Notes: generated from the letters alone by a model not told the origin. Counted from the stretch's first letter, positions 17,922 through 27,370 are shown. The stretch is 64,000 nucleotides of DNA from Comamonas sp. BIGb0152 (GCF_024809975.1 NZ_JANUDY010000003.1:248001-312000); one strand, 5' to 3'. Numbers and translations are program-made.

Positions 17922-19240
17922 AACAGGCTGCCCTGGCCAGGCTGCGGTGCTGCACTGGCAGTGCCCTGGCGGGCTGTCTGCACCTGCCGGGCCTGCCAGA
18001 GCGCAAAGCCGCGCCAGTCCATCTCGATCCGCTCGCGGCCATAGCCCAGCTGCGCGCAAGCCCGCCTAAAGCGCTGGCGCACCAGGTCAGCCCACAGCCC
18101 CTGGCCCTTCATGCGCGCAAAGGACTGGCTGTCATAGCTTTTGCCGCGCAGCCGGTCTGCCTCGCTGATCTGGTGCAGATCGCGCACCCGCTCCATCACC
18201 CGGGCTGCGCGCTGCGGGTAATGGGCCTGCAGCCACTGCTGGAACACGGCATTCAGCTCCCAAGGCAGGCGCAACACGGTGTAGAAGGCGGTGGTGGCAC
18301 CGGCCTCGCGTGCGGCGGCCAGCACCTCTTCCATGTCTTCGGTCAAAAACGGAATATGCGGCGCCACACTCACCCCCACCGGAATGCCCGCCTCTGCCAG
18401 CCGGCGTATCGTGCGCAGCCGCCGGTGCGGTGCGGCCGCCCGGGGTTCGAGCAGGCGGGTGAGTTGCGGATCGAGGCTGGTGATGGTGATGTAGACGGCC
18501 GCCGCATTCTTGCGCGCCGCAGCGGCCAGCAGGTCGATATCGCGCTCCACCGCGCTGCTCTTGGTGATCAGCGAAAAAGGATGCTCGGCCTCGCACAGCA
18601 CCTCGATCAGCTGCCGCGTCAGGCCCAGTTCACGCTCAATGGGTTGGTAGCAATCGGTGGCTGACCCGATATTGAGCGAGGCCCGCTGGTAGCGCGGGCG
18701 GCTGATTTCGGCCCTCAGCACCTGGGCAATATTGGTCTTGGCAAACAGCTGGGTTTCAAAATCGAGGCCTGGCGATAGGTTCAGGTAGCTGTGGTACGGC
18801 CGGGCATAGCAGTAGATGCATCCGTGCTCGCAACCCCGGTAAGGGTTGACCGAGTGATCGAAAAAGATGTCGGGCGAGTCGTTTTTCTGGATGGCGCTGC
18901 GCGCCCGCTCTTCGTGGACCTGCGTGGCCACACTCTGCGGCGCTTGCTGCCACCAAGCGGCATCCTCGGCATCCGCATCCTTGTGCGCAGCTGGGCTGCC
19001 ACCCTCTAGCGCATCGGGCACCGCAGCGGTCCAGCCATCGTCGGCCCATTCCCGGGTATCGCTGGCAAAGCGGTGCTGGGGCGCACCCACAGCACCACGC
19101 CCCTTCAGCGCAGTCGGCATCGGGGCGCGCAGCGGCACTGGCTCGTCTGCCCCTTCTGCACAACGCTGCAGTGGCGGGCGCGCATCGGAGGCAGGCAAGA
19201 CAGGTGCTGGCGGCAAAAAGTGCAGAGGTGAATGGCGCAT
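17918..19240 (-). CDS. Radical SAM protein of the PA0069 (SplB-related) family, LexA-boxed
   Basis: This protein of up to 440 residues has the radical SAM cluster motif in GCEHGCIYCYARP (near residues 135-147), whose cysteines bind a [4Fe-4S] cluster. The region is similar to spore photoproduct lyase-like proteins. The P. aeruginosa homologue PA0069 belongs, as I recall, to that species' LexA regulon. Here a near-consensus LexA box ends only 5 nt before the ATG at 19240, which supports an SOS role, possibly in nucleic-acid repair or modification. No Shine-Dalgarno precedes that ATG. A later ATG at 19120, just before KGRGAVGAPQHRF where family similarity seems to begin, is a possible alternative start. 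The reaction is not known. Confidence 0.85.
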   Translation of the reverse strand: MRHSPLHFLPPAPVLPASDARPPLQRCAEGADEPVPLRAPMPTALKGRGAVGAPQHRFASDTREWADDGWTAAVPDALEGGSPAAHKDADAEDAAWWQQAPQSVATQVHEERARSAIQKNDSPDIFFDHSVNPYRGCEHGCIYCYARPYHSYLNLSPGLDFETQLFAKTNIAQVLRAEISRPRYQRASLNIGSATDCYQPIERELGLTRQLIEVLCEAEHPFSLITKSSAVERDIDLLAAAARKNAAAVYITITSLDPQLTRLLEPRAAAPHRRLRTIRRLAEAGIPVGVSVAPHIPFLTEDMEEVLAAAREAGATTAFYTVLRLPWELNAVFQQWLQAHYPQRAARVMERVRDLHQISEADRLRGKSYDSQSFARMKGQGLWADLVRQRFRRACAQLGYGRERIEMDWRGFALWQARQVQTARQGTASAAPQPGQGSLF

Positions 19241-19245
19241 GATAA

Positions 19246-19261
19246 CTGTTTATAAATACAG
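19246..19261 (-). promoter_or_regulatory. LexA (SOS) box of the radical SAM gene
   Basis: An exact CTGT-N8-ACAG site. On the minus strand the surrounding sequence is close to the E. coli consensus. A TATACT -10-like hexamer overlaps its upstream edge (19264-19259), so a bound repressor would cover the promoter and start codon. Confidence 0.78.
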
Positions 19262-19322
19262 TATATTCTGGCATTGTGCGCCCACCCAGGCCCGGCTGCA
19301 AGCGTGGAAAATCGCAGGGCTA

Positions 19323-19343
19323 TTCGCACCCTTTTGGTGCGAA
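19323..19343. repeat. Inverted repeat upstream of rnk
   Basis: TTCGCACC and GGTGCGAA are perfect 8-bp arms around CTTTT, 50 nt upstream of the rnk start. It could be an operator or a leader hairpin; it lacks a following T run in either direction. Confidence 0.45.
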
Positions 19344-19392
19344 ATGAGGCTTGGCCTACATTCAGGGATTACATACTCCGAAGGGAATTTTC

Positions 19393-19806
19393 ATGTCTCG
19401 CAAACCCCAACTCATCCTGTCGTCCCTGGATGTGGACCGGCTGGAGGCGCTGCTGGAGGCCATGCCTGCCAGCGCCTTCCCCGGCAAGGCGGATCTGGAG
19501 GCGGAGATTGCCCGTGCCGATATCGTCGAGCCCGCAGATATTCCGCCGGATGTGGTGACGATGAACTCCACCGTCAACTTTGACATTGCCGAGTCGGGCA
19601 AGCAGTTCCAGCTGACCTTGGTCTACCCCAAGGACCTGGACGACAGCAGCAGCAAGATTTCGGTATTTGCGCCAGTGGGCAGCGCGCTGCTAGGCCTGTC
19701 GATTGGCGATGCGCTGGCCTGGCCATCGGTGGGCGGCAAGACGATGACCGTGAAAGTCACCGGCATCAGCTACCAACCCGAGCGGGCCGGCGACCTGCAC
19801 CGCTGA
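19393..19806 (+). CDS. rnk: Regulator of nucleoside diphosphate kinase (GreA/GreB-fold protein)
   Basis: This 137-residue protein has a short N-terminal coiled part and a GreA/GreB-type FKBP-like C-terminal domain (about 50-135, with VTMNSTVNF and FAPVGSALLGLSIGDAL). Rnk binds RNA polymerase near the secondary channel in E. coli and affects nucleoside diphosphate kinase levels. The start at 19393 has AAGGGAA 6 nt upstream; the open frame before it lies in the promoter region. It is divergent from the LexA-boxed radical SAM gene. Confidence 0.88.
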   Translation: MSRKPQLILSSLDVDRLEALLEAMPASAFPGKADLEAEIARADIVEPADIPPDVVTMNSTVNFDIAESGKQFQLTLVYPKDLDDSSSKISVFAPVGSALLGLSIGDALAWPSVGGKTMTVKVTGISYQPERAGDLHR

Positions 19807-19838
19807 GACGGCACCAAGCGCTTATTGACAGCGCTTAT

Positions 19839-20984
19839 TTACAGCGCAAAACGGGCGCCGAGCAAGCTCACCAGCAAGCCCGCGCCCACCAGGCCCAGCT
19901 CCCAGCGGGCCACGGAGCGAATGCTGGGGGTGCGCGCTTCCACCCCCCGATAAAGTACACGGCCTGCCAACAGCGACAGCGCAAAGGCCAGACACATGCC
20001 CAGCCAGTTGAGCCAGGGCTGGGTGGGCCAGAGGTGCGAGACCACCGCGTTGCACAGCACCACGATGGAGAAGTGCACCAAAAACACCGAGTACGCCATC
20101 TGGCCCAGCGACTGCAGCCAACGCGCAGGCGCTTGGCGGCCCAGCCAGTCGGCCAGGCGGCTATCGGACGGCAGGCGCATCAGCCACAGCAACGCCACGG
20201 CACCGCACAGTGCCACCGCAATGCGCAGGCGGAAATCCAGCTCCAACGAGACAAGGCCAAGCGCCAGCAACAGCGCAGTCCAGGACCAGGGCTTGGCGCT
20301 TTGGCTGCCCCAATAGGCCAGCATGCCCATGCCATAGGCGCCGACAAAGTAGATAAACCACATGTCCAACTCGCTGTGGCGGTTGAACACCAAGAGCGAC
20401 AAGGCGGTAAGCGCCATCACCACCAGCTGGCCGATCTGCAGACCCAGCCACTGGCGGGCCCAGCGGCGGCTGGCCGCAAACAGCAAGGTGACGGCGGCAA
20501 ACAGCTGAAAATCAATGGCCACATACCAGACGCCTGCCGAAAGCGCGTCTTCCCCGCTGATGTCCTGCAGCATCAGTGCATTGGCGATCAATTGCTGCCA
20601 GGTAGGCTCGGCCGGTACGGAATCATGGGCAAACCAGGGCCGCACCAGCGCAGCGATGAGCACGGCCAGCAGCAGCGCGACCGAATACGGCGCCAACAGG
20701 CGCAGTGCGCGCTGGCCAATCTTGGACAAGGGGCTGCCAAAGCGGGCCAGGCCTTGCGGCGCCAGGCTGGCGGCCGACAGAAAGCCGCCCATGACCAGGA
20801 AAATCTGCACGGCAATGCGTGCATATTCCGTCAGCCAGGCAATGATGCCGGGGGTGGCTTGCGCGGCGACATCCGACATCGGGCCGTAGAAAGCCAGGTG
20901 GTGCCAGACGATGGCAGCACAGCAAGCCCCTTTGGTCATGTCCAGCCACAGATTTCGGTTGTTATGGGTTGTGGTGGTAGGCAA
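19839..20984 (-). CDS. Acyltransferase-3 family membrane protein
   Basis: This protein of about 381 residues has some ten hydrophobic segments and the family's early motif WLDMTKGACCAAIVWHHL, whose HH corresponds to the conserved histidine of acyltransferase-3/OpgC/OafA proteins. These enzymes transfer acyl or succinyl groups onto envelope glycans, with the substrate varying widely. The start is uncertain. TTG at 20984 has AGGGA at good spacing and keeps the conserved N-terminus; the frame stays open to 21083, but that part overlaps a large hairpin. It is convergent with rnk and divergent from the GbsR/MarR regulator. Confidence 0.75.
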   Translation of the reverse strand: MPTTTTHNNRNLWLDMTKGACCAAIVWHHLAFYGPMSDVAAQATPGIIAWLTEYARIAVQIFLVMGGFLSAASLAPQGLARFGSPLSKIGQRALRLLAPYSVALLLAVLIAALVRPWFAHDSVPAEPTWQQLIANALMLQDISGEDALSAGVWYVAIDFQLFAAVTLLFAASRRWARQWLGLQIGQLVVMALTALSLLVFNRHSELDMWFIYFVGAYGMGMLAYWGSQSAKPWSWTALLLALGLVSLELDFRLRIAVALCGAVALLWLMRLPSDSRLADWLGRQAPARWLQSLGQMAYSVFLVHFSIVVLCNAVVSHLWPTQPWLNWLGMCLAFALSLLAGRVLYRGVEARTPSIRSVARWELGLVGAGLLVSLLGARFAL

Positions 20985-21053
20985 GATAGTCCCTGGCTGG
21001 CATGCGCCTTGGCCCTGGCACAAGCCCGGGCGGCGCAAACCCGCAATATTCTG

Positions 21054-21090
21054 ACAAGGGATTGGCACCGCAGGCGGTGCCAATCCTTGT
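21054..21090. repeat. Long near-perfect hairpin in the divergent intergenic region
   Basis: Arms ACAAGG/CCTTGT and ATTGGCACCGC/GCGGTGCCAAT are separated only by one unpaired G (21060), and the loop is 2 nt (AG). That gives 17 paired bases. No T run follows on either strand, so it does not look like a simple terminator. Confidence 0.8.
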
Positions 21091-21234
21091 GTAACGCCTT
21101 GGTATCTGTAGACGTTGACGGGGCCGCCCGCCAGACCCGCCGAAATGCAGCGTCTTTACAGAGCGCGGGGCAGCAGCCCGGGCCATGGCAGCCGGGCATT
21201 TCAGCTTTTCCAGAAAAAACCGATAATTGCGCCC

Positions 21235-21819
21235 ATGAAACAAGCCCAAACGCCGCTGCCCGAACTCACCCGCCAATTCGTGTCACATTTTGGCGAAATG
21301 GGCAGCCGCTGGGGCATCAACCGCACGGTGGGCCAGATCTACGCGCTGATCTTTCTCTCGCCCCAGCCCATCAATGCCGATGAGATTGCCGAGGGCCTGT
21401 CGTTCTCGCGCTCCAATGTCAGCATGGGCTTGAAGGAATTGCAGTCCTGGCGGCTGGTGCATATGCGCCACCAGCCCGGCGACCGGCGCGAATACTTCGA
21501 GGCACCGGCCGATGTCTGGGAGATCTTTCGCACCTTGGCCGAAGAACGCCGCCGCCGCGAGATCGAGCCTACCCAGTCGATGCTGCGCTCCGCCTTGCTG
21601 CAAGAAACCCATTCCACCGACGAGCAGTATGCCCAGCAACGCATGCAGGAGATGTACGAGCTGATCGACAAGCTGATGACCTGGTTTGACGATGTGCAGC
21701 GCCTTAACCCCGACACCGCCATGCAGCTGATGGGCATGGGCAGCGCCGTCACCCGGGTGCTGAGCCTCAAGGACCGGCTGACCGGCAAGATGCCCGCCAA
21801 AAAAGAAAACAACGACTGA
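21235..21819 (+). CDS. GbsR/MarR-family transcriptional regulator
   Basis: This 194-residue protein has a winged helix-turn-helix at about residues 25-90 (INADEIAEGLSFSRSNVSMGLKEL, then wing residues around HMRHQPGDRREYF) and a helical C-terminal dimerisation region. It resembles the GbsR branch, some members of which respond to choline or osmotic signals. The ligand here is unknown. The adjacent long hairpin and the divergent acyltransferase are candidate regulatory targets. Confidence 0.82.
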   Translation: MKQAQTPLPELTRQFVSHFGEMGSRWGINRTVGQIYALIFLSPQPINADEIAEGLSFSRSNVSMGLKELQSWRLVHMRHQPGDRREYFEAPADVWEIFRTLAEERRRREIEPTQSMLRSALLQETHSTDEQYAQQRMQEMYELIDKLMTWFDDVQRLNPDTAMQLMGMGSAVTRVLSLKDRLTGKMPAKKENND

Positions 21820-21862
21820 GCCCCAGGCCCAGCTGGGTGTTACCGGCCGGCAACCATGGGTA

Positions 21863-22504
21863 TCAAGGGGCGGCTGACTTGGCCGCGCTTTTCGGTGCCA
21901 GCACAATGCGCAGGCCTTGCTCCTGCACCTCCATGCGCTCCACCGTGTAGCCCAGGCCCTGCAGCAGCATGCGCTGGCTGGCGGGCAGCTCATACACCAG
22001 CAAGCCTTGCAGCACTTGTTCGGCCAAGCGTGGCGCATAGGTTTGGAACACCGGTTGGTAAGCCGTTGGCACGCCTTGCATCTGTAGCTGCTGCACGCGC
22101 ACGTTGTGAAGCCGGATGCTGGCGTCCGCATCCTGGAAGGCCAGGCCAAAGTCCAGGGCCATCTGGCCCGGGTGTTCGTTGCCCATCAGCTTCTCAGTCA
22201 CCCAGATATCGAAGGCAGCACGCAGGCTGTTGCTTTGTGCCAGCAGCTGCACGCTGGGTTTTTGCAGCTGGATCACCACCATGCCCTGCCAGGAGCGGGC
22301 CAGCGGAAACTTGGCCGCCACCGCCTGCTGCAGCTGCGCTTGGCTGATGCTGATGCTGCGCGCACCGGCCGGCAAACTGGCATCCGCCGCCTGGGCCAGG
22401 TTTGCCACACCGGCGCCGCAGGCCAACGCTGCTGCAGCCCAGGCCAGGCAGCGGCGGCGCTGCACCGGCGGGGCGGCTCCATCGGCAAAAATCAGATTGT
22501 CCAT
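21863..22504 (-). CDS. DUF1439 (YceB-like) exported protein
   Basis: This 213-residue protein has an N-terminal export signal beginning with a cluster of arginines (QRRRCLAW near residues 15-22) and a hydrophobic run ending near AQA. The rest matches the DUF1439 pattern (ISISQAQLQQAVAAKFPL at the start of the mature domain, then alternating beta strands). YceB-type proteins are envelope proteins of unknown role with a lipid-binding-like fold. The RRR plus hydrophobic pattern might allow Tat export, but it is not a textbook Tat motif. Confidence 0.72.
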   Translation of the reverse strand: MDNLIFADGAAPPVQRRRCLAWAAAALACGAGVANLAQAADASLPAGARSISISQAQLQQAVAAKFPLARSWQGMVVIQLQKPSVQLLAQSNSLRAAFDIWVTEKLMGNEHPGQMALDFGLAFQDADASIRLHNVRVQQLQMQGVPTAYQPVFQTYAPRLAEQVLQGLLVYELPASQRMLLQGLGYTVERMEVQEQGLRIVLAPKSAAKSAAP

Positions 22505-22590
22505 CGCATCACACCATCGTCGTTAAGCGCGGTTGGACAGCGGCCAGCGGGCAAAGTTCAGCCCTGTCCGATGGTGTTGGTATCTGCGCG

Positions 22591-23589
22591 TTACGCCGCT
22601 TGTGCGGCCACTGCGGCCACAGCGTCGCGGCGGGGGCCGCCAGCCAGCAGCGCATCGCGGGCCTCAAAGTACTCGCGCTTGAGCCGTGCCACCAGCTCGG
22701 CAGCGGGCACCACCTGCTTGATGGCGCCAATGCCTTGGCCACTGCCCCAGATGTCTTTCCAGGCCTTGCGCTCCTTGCCAAAGCTCATCGAGCTGGGGTC
22801 GGAGACGGGCAGGTTGTCCGGATCCATGCCCGCCGCGCGGATCGAGGGGCTCAGGTAGTTGCCATGCACGCCGGTGAACAGGTTGCTGTAGATGATGTCG
22901 TCCGAGTTGGAGCTGACAATCATCTGCTTGTACTCCTCCACCGCGCGTGCCTCGTCGGTGGCAATAAAGGCCGAACCGATATAGGCAAAATCGGCGCCCA
23001 TGGCCTGCGCAGCCAACACGGCGCGGCCATGCGCAATGCTGCCCGACAAGGCCAGCGGGCCGTCAAACCATTCGCGGATTTCCTGCACCAGCGCAAACGG
23101 GCTCTTGATGCCTGCATGGCCACCGGCACCAGCGGCAACAGCAATCAGGCCATCAGCGCCTTTGTCGATGGCCTTGTGCGCAAAGCTGTTGTTGATGATG
23201 TCATGCATCACCACGCCACCCCAGCCATGGGCGGCCTGAAACACGTCTTCGCGCGCACCCAGCGAGGTGATCAAGATGGGCACCTTGTACTTCTCGCACA
23301 GCGCCATGTCATGCTCCAGGCGCTCATTGGTCCGGTGCACGATCTGGTTGATCGCAAAGGGCGCGGCGGGCTGGTCGGGGTGGGCCCGGTTGTGCGCCGC
23401 CAAGGTCTCGGTAATTTCAGCCAGCCAGTCATCGAGCTGCTCGGCAGGCCGGGCATTGAGTGCCGGCATGGAGCCGACGATGCCGGCCTTGCACTGCGCA
23501 ATCAGCAGTTGCGGGTTGCTGACGATGAACAGCGGCGAACCAATGACCGGGAAAGGCACGTTCTGCAACGCGCCGGGAAGTTTGGACAT
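22591..23589 (-). CDS. Nitronate monooxygenase (2-nitropropane dioxygenase family)
   Basis: This 332-residue FMN-dependent TIM-barrel enzyme has the phosphate-binding stretch around AAGAGGHAG (about 180-188) and the GADFAYIGSAFIATDEA segment near 220-237. Family members oxidise nitronates such as propionate 3-nitronate. In Burkholderiales many paralogues sit beside acyl-CoA dehydrogenases, as here, and their substrate is uncertain. It follows the acyl-CoA dehydrogenase in the same direction, 103 bp downstream. Confidence 0.88.
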   Translation of the reverse strand: MSKLPGALQNVPFPVIGSPLFIVSNPQLLIAQCKAGIVGSMPALNARPAEQLDDWLAEITETLAAHNRAHPDQPAAPFAINQIVHRTNERLEHDMALCEKYKVPILITSLGAREDVFQAAHGWGGVVMHDIINNSFAHKAIDKGADGLIAVAAGAGGHAGIKSPFALVQEIREWFDGPLALSGSIAHGRAVLAAQAMGADFAYIGSAFIATDEARAVEEYKQMIVSSNSDDIIYSNLFTGVHGNYLSPSIRAAGMDPDNLPVSDPSSMSFGKERKAWKDIWGSGQGIGAIKQVVPAAELVARLKREYFEARDALLAGGPRRDAVAAVAAQAA

Positions 23590-23692
23590 ACAAGGTCTCC
23601 TTCAAAGGGGTAAAGCCGTCTGCGCCAGGTGGGTGGCGCAGACTGCGGGTGCCTGTGCAACGGCACCCCTGGGCCTCAGCGGTGGCCTGCGC

Positions 23693-25486
23693 TCAGAAGC
23701 TGTCTTGCGGCAACGCCATCACCGAGGCGGCGCCATGCAGGATTTCTTCGCGCAATGCCGAGGTTTTTACCAAAATATGCGTGGCATAGAAATGCGCGGT
23801 TGTCACCTTGGCTTCGAGAAACGCCTGGTCGCCCGCGCCCAGGCTCAGCTGCTGCTCGGCCGCCAGCAAAGCCCGGCCCATTTGCCAGCCGGCCACCAGA
23901 TTGCCAGCCAGCATCAGATAAGGCACGCTGCCCGCAAACACCTCGTTGGGCGCCGCCTTGCTGCCGGCCACCACAAAGGCGACCGCCGCCAAAAAATCCT
24001 GGCGGGCATGGGCCAAACGCTGCGCGAAGGCCTTCACCGCCTCCGAGCCACTGGCGGCCAGCGCCGCTTCGGTCGCCTCGATCTGGCTGGCAATGCCGCG
24101 TGCGGCCTGGCCACCATCACGCGCTGTCTTGCGCCCTACCAGGTCATTGGCCTGGATGGCCGTGGTGCCTTCGTAGATCGTCAGGATCTTGGCATCGCGG
24201 TAATGCTGGGCCGCGCCCGTTTCTTCGATAAAGCCCATGCCGCCGTGTACCTGCACGCCCAGGCTCGTGACCTCCTGGCTCATCTCGGTGCTGTAGCCCT
24301 TGATGAGTGGCACCATGAATTCGTAAAACGTTTGGTTGTCCTGGCGCACCTGGGCATCGGGGTGGGCATGGGCGGCATCAAAGGCCGCTGCTGCCGTCAG
24401 GGCCATCGCGCGGCAGCCTTGGGTGTAGGCGCGCATGGTCATCAGCATGCGGCGCACATCCGGGTGGTGGATGATGGTGGCACTGCCCGCCACGCTGCCA
24501 TCGACCGGGCGGCTTTGCACGCGCTCCTTGGCAAAGGCGGCGGCCTGCTGGTAGGCCCGCTCGGCAATGGCCACGCCTTGTACGCCCACCGCATAGCGGG
24601 CGGCGTTCATCATGATGAACATGTACTCCAAACCGCGGTTCTCCTCGCCCACCAGAAAGCCAGTGGCGCCGCCGTGGTCGCCAAACTGCAGCACGCAGGT
24701 GGGCGATGCTTTGATGCCCAGCTTGTGCTCGATGCTCACGCAGTGCACATCATTGCGTGCGCCCAGCGCGCCATCGGCGGTGACCAGAAACTTGGGCACT
24801 ACAAACAGGCTGATGCCCTTGACGCCTTCGGGCGCACCCGCCACCCGGGCCAGCACCAGGTGCACGATGTTCTCGGCCATGTCGTGCTCACCATAGGTGA
24901 TAAAGATCTTGGTGCCAAAGACCTGGTAGCTGCCATCGCCCTGCCGTTCGGCCCGCGTACGCACCAGCGCCAGGTCAGATCCGGCCTGCGGCTCGGTCAG
25001 GTTCATGGTGCCAGTCCACTGGCCGGAGACCAGCTTGTCCAGGTAGATATTCTTCAGCTCATCGCTGCCAGCGGTGAGCAAGGCCTCAATGGCGCCATCG
25101 GTCAGCAAGGGGCAGAGCGCAAAGCTCATGTTGGCGCTGTTGAGCATCTCGACACAGGCCGCGCCAATGGTCTTGGGCAGGCCCTGGCCACCGGCATCCA
25201 CCGGGTGCTGCAGGCCCTGCCAGCCGCCTTGCACGTACTGCGCAAAGGCTTCTTTGAATCCCGCCGTCGTGCGGACCTGGCCGTCCTTCCAGCTAGAGGG
25301 CTGCAGATCGCCCACGACATTCAGCGGCGCCACCACCTCTTCGTTAAAGCGCGCGCACTCTTCCAAAACGGCCTGTGCCGTGTCCAGCCCGGATTCTTCA
25401 AACCCGGGGATCTGTGCCACCTGGTCGATGCGGGCCAGGTGCTCCATCGCAAACAGCAGGTCCTTGACAGGTGCCTTGTAGCTCAT
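23693..25486 (-). CDS. Acyl-CoA dehydrogenase (about 60 kDa class)
   Basis: This 597-residue FAD enzyme has N-terminal helical, middle beta and C-terminal helical domains, plus the extra C-terminal region typical of the long DmdC/FadE5-like class. Visible motifs are MNLTEPQAGSDLALV (substrate/FAD loop near 155-170) and HGGMGFIEETGAAQHYRD with the flavin-binding IYEGTTAIQANDL near 435-447. It introduces an alpha-beta double bond into an acyl-CoA or a sulfur-containing analogue. Electrons would pass to EtfAB, encoded just upstream. The ETF terminator separates the two transcripts. Confidence 0.9.
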   Translation of the reverse strand: MSYKAPVKDLLFAMEHLARIDQVAQIPGFEESGLDTAQAVLEECARFNEEVVAPLNVVGDLQPSSWKDGQVRTTAGFKEAFAQYVQGGWQGLQHPVDAGGQGLPKTIGAACVEMLNSANMSFALCPLLTDGAIEALLTAGSDELKNIYLDKLVSGQWTGTMNLTEPQAGSDLALVRTRAERQGDGSYQVFGTKIFITYGEHDMAENIVHLVLARVAGAPEGVKGISLFVVPKFLVTADGALGARNDVHCVSIEHKLGIKASPTCVLQFGDHGGATGFLVGEENRGLEYMFIMMNAARYAVGVQGVAIAERAYQQAAAFAKERVQSRPVDGSVAGSATIIHHPDVRRMLMTMRAYTQGCRAMALTAAAAFDAAHAHPDAQVRQDNQTFYEFMVPLIKGYSTEMSQEVTSLGVQVHGGMGFIEETGAAQHYRDAKILTIYEGTTAIQANDLVGRKTARDGGQAARGIASQIEATEAALAASGSEAVKAFAQRLAHARQDFLAAVAFVVAGSKAAPNEVFAGSVPYLMLAGNLVAGWQMGRALLAAEQQLSLGAGDQAFLEAKVTTAHFYATHILVKTSALREEILHGAASVMALPQDSF

Positions 25487-25544
25487 CGTTGTCTCCTCGT
25501 CTTATCGTCTTGTCATTGCGTGTGGTTGGGGATGCGCCGCGCAT

Positions 25545-25575
25545 AAAAAAAGGCATCCCCCAAGGGATGCCTTTT
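25545..25575 (-). terminator. Terminator of etfBA
   Basis: On the minus strand a 12-bp stem (AAAAGGCATCCC with GGGATGCCTTTT) has a TTGG loop and is followed by a T run. Confidence 0.85.
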
Positions 25576-25661
25576 AGATGCGTTTGACGACCACCACGCT
25601 AGCCATCACATCCAACGTCAGCGGGATGCTGTTGCGGCGTGGGGTGGTTGCGGGCACGTTT

Positions 25662-26594
25662 TTACAGCTTGCTGGCCATCTCAGGCACGGCCTCAAACAG
25701 ATCGGCCACCAGGCCATAGTCGGCCACGCTGAAGATCGGCGCTTCTTCGTCCTTGTTGATCGCCACGATCACCTTGGAGTCCTTCATACCCGCCAAATGC
25801 TGGATGGCGCCCGAGATGCCGGCGGCCACATACAGCTGGGGCGCGACGATCTTGCCCGTCTGGCCCACTTGCAGGTCGTTGGGCGCGTAGCCCGCGTCCA
25901 CCGCAGCGCGGCTCGCGCCAATGGCGGCGCCCAGCTTGTCGGCCAGCGGGGTGATGACTTCGTTGAACTTCTCGGCGCTGCCCAGCGCGCGGCCACCGGA
26001 GACGATGATCTTGGCGGCCGTCAGCTCGGGGCGGTCGTTCTTGGTCACTTCGCGGCCCACAAAGCTGCTTTTGCCGCTGTCTGCGGCGGCGGCGATGCTT
26101 TCGACGGCGGCCGAGCCACCGGTGGTAGCAGCGGCATCAAAGCCGGTGCCGCGCACGGTGATGACCTTGGTGGCGTCGATCGATTGCACGGTGGCAATGG
26201 CGTTGCCCGCGTAGATGGGGCGCTCGAAGGTGTCGGCGCTGACCACCTTGGTGATGTCGCTGATCTGGGCGACGTCGAGCTTGGCTGCTACGCGCGGGGC
26301 CACGTTTTTGCCCGATGCCGTGGCTGGCGCCAGGATGTGGCTGTAGTTGCCAGCGATGGCCAGCACTTGCGCGGCCAGGTTCTCGGCCAGGCCATCTTTG
26401 AGCGAGGGGCCTTCGGCGAGGATGACTTTGGCAACGCCTGCGATCTGGGCTGCGGCCTGGGCTGCAGCTGCTGCGCCTTCACCGGCGACCAGCACATGCA
26501 CATCACCACCGCAAGCCAGGGCTGCGGTGACGGTGTTGAGCGTGGCGGTCTTGATGCTTTGGTTGTCGTGTTCTGCAATAACGAGAGCGGTCAT
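25662..26594 (-). CDS. etfA: Electron transfer flavoprotein alpha subunit
   Basis: This 310-residue protein has the C-terminal FAD-binding signature [21 protein letters not shown] (about 250-270), preceded by the SGGRALGS segment. With EtfB it accepts electrons from acyl-CoA and glutaryl-CoA dehydrogenases and passes them to ETF:quinone oxidoreductase. It starts 26 nt after etfB and ends before a strong terminator. Confidence 0.96.
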   Translation of the reverse strand: MTALVIAEHDNQSIKTATLNTVTAALACGGDVHVLVAGEGAAAAAQAAAQIAGVAKVILAEGPSLKDGLAENLAAQVLAIAGNYSHILAPATASGKNVAPRVAAKLDVAQISDITKVVSADTFERPIYAGNAIATVQSIDATKVITVRGTGFDAAATTGGSAAVESIAAAADSGKSSFVGREVTKNDRPELTAAKIIVSGGRALGSAEKFNEVITPLADKLGAAIGASRAAVDAGYAPNDLQVGQTGKIVAPQLYVAAGISGAIQHLAGMKDSKVIVAINKDEEAPIFSVADYGLVADLFEAVPEMASKL

Positions 26595-26620
26595 TTTGGT
26601 ATTCCTTTTAAGCAGCTGCG

Positions 26621-27370
26621 TTAGATGACTTTGGCTTCGTTCTTGAGCTTGTCGATCAAGGTGGCCACATCGGGCACCTTCACGCCTGCGCCGCGCTTGG
26701 CGGGCTCTTGCACCTTCAAGGTCTTCAGGCGCGGGCTCACGTCCACACCCAGGTCCTCTGGCTTGACGGTGTCGAGCTGCTTTTTCTTGGCCTTCATGAT
26801 GTTGGGCAAGGTGACGTAGCGCGGCTCGTTGAGGCGCAGGTCGGTGGTGATAACGGCGGGCATGGACAGCTGCAGGGTCTCCAGACCACCGTCCACTTCG
26901 CGCGTGACGCTGACTTTGTCGCCAGCGACTTCGACCTTGGAGGCGAAGGTGGCCTGGGGCAGGTCGGCTAGCGCGGCCAGCATCTGGCCGGTCTGGTTGG
27001 CGTCGTCGTCAATGGCTTGCTTGCCGCAGATCACCAGACCTGGTTGCTCTTTGTCGACCAGGGCTTTCAAGAGCTTGGCCACGGCCAGGGGCTGCAGCTC
27101 TTCGGCGGTTTCGACCAGGATGGCGCGGTCGGCGCCAATGGCCATTGCGGTGCGCAGGGTTTCCTGGCACTGGGTCACGCCGCAGCTCACGGCGATGATC
27201 TCGGTGACGATGCCCTTTTCCTTCAAACGCACGGCCTCTTCCACCGCGATCTCGTCGAAGGGGTTCATCGACATCTTCACGTTGGCAATGTCCACTCCCG
27301 AGCCATCGCTCTTGACGCGCACCTTGACGTTGTAGTCCACCACGCGTTTGACGGGTACCAGTACTTTCAT
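26621..27370 (-). CDS. etfB: Electron transfer flavoprotein beta subunit
   Basis: This 249-residue protein has the family's AMP-binding N-terminal domain ([32 protein letters not shown]) and the signature region around residues 160-185 ([21 protein letters not shown]). It pairs with EtfA. The 203 bp upstream holds the promoter region; no clear repeat or operator was seen there. Confidence 0.96.
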   Translation of the reverse strand: MKVLVPVKRVVDYNVKVRVKSDGSGVDIANVKMSMNPFDEIAVEEAVRLKEKGIVTEIIAVSCGVTQCQETLRTAMAIGADRAILVETAEELQPLAVAKLLKALVDKEQPGLVICGKQAIDDDANQTGQMLAALADLPQATFASKVEVAGDKVSVTREVDGGLETLQLSMPAVITTDLRLNEPRYVTLPNIMKAKKKQLDTVKPEDLGVDVSPRLKTLKVQEPAKRGAGVKVPDVATLIDKLKNEAKVI

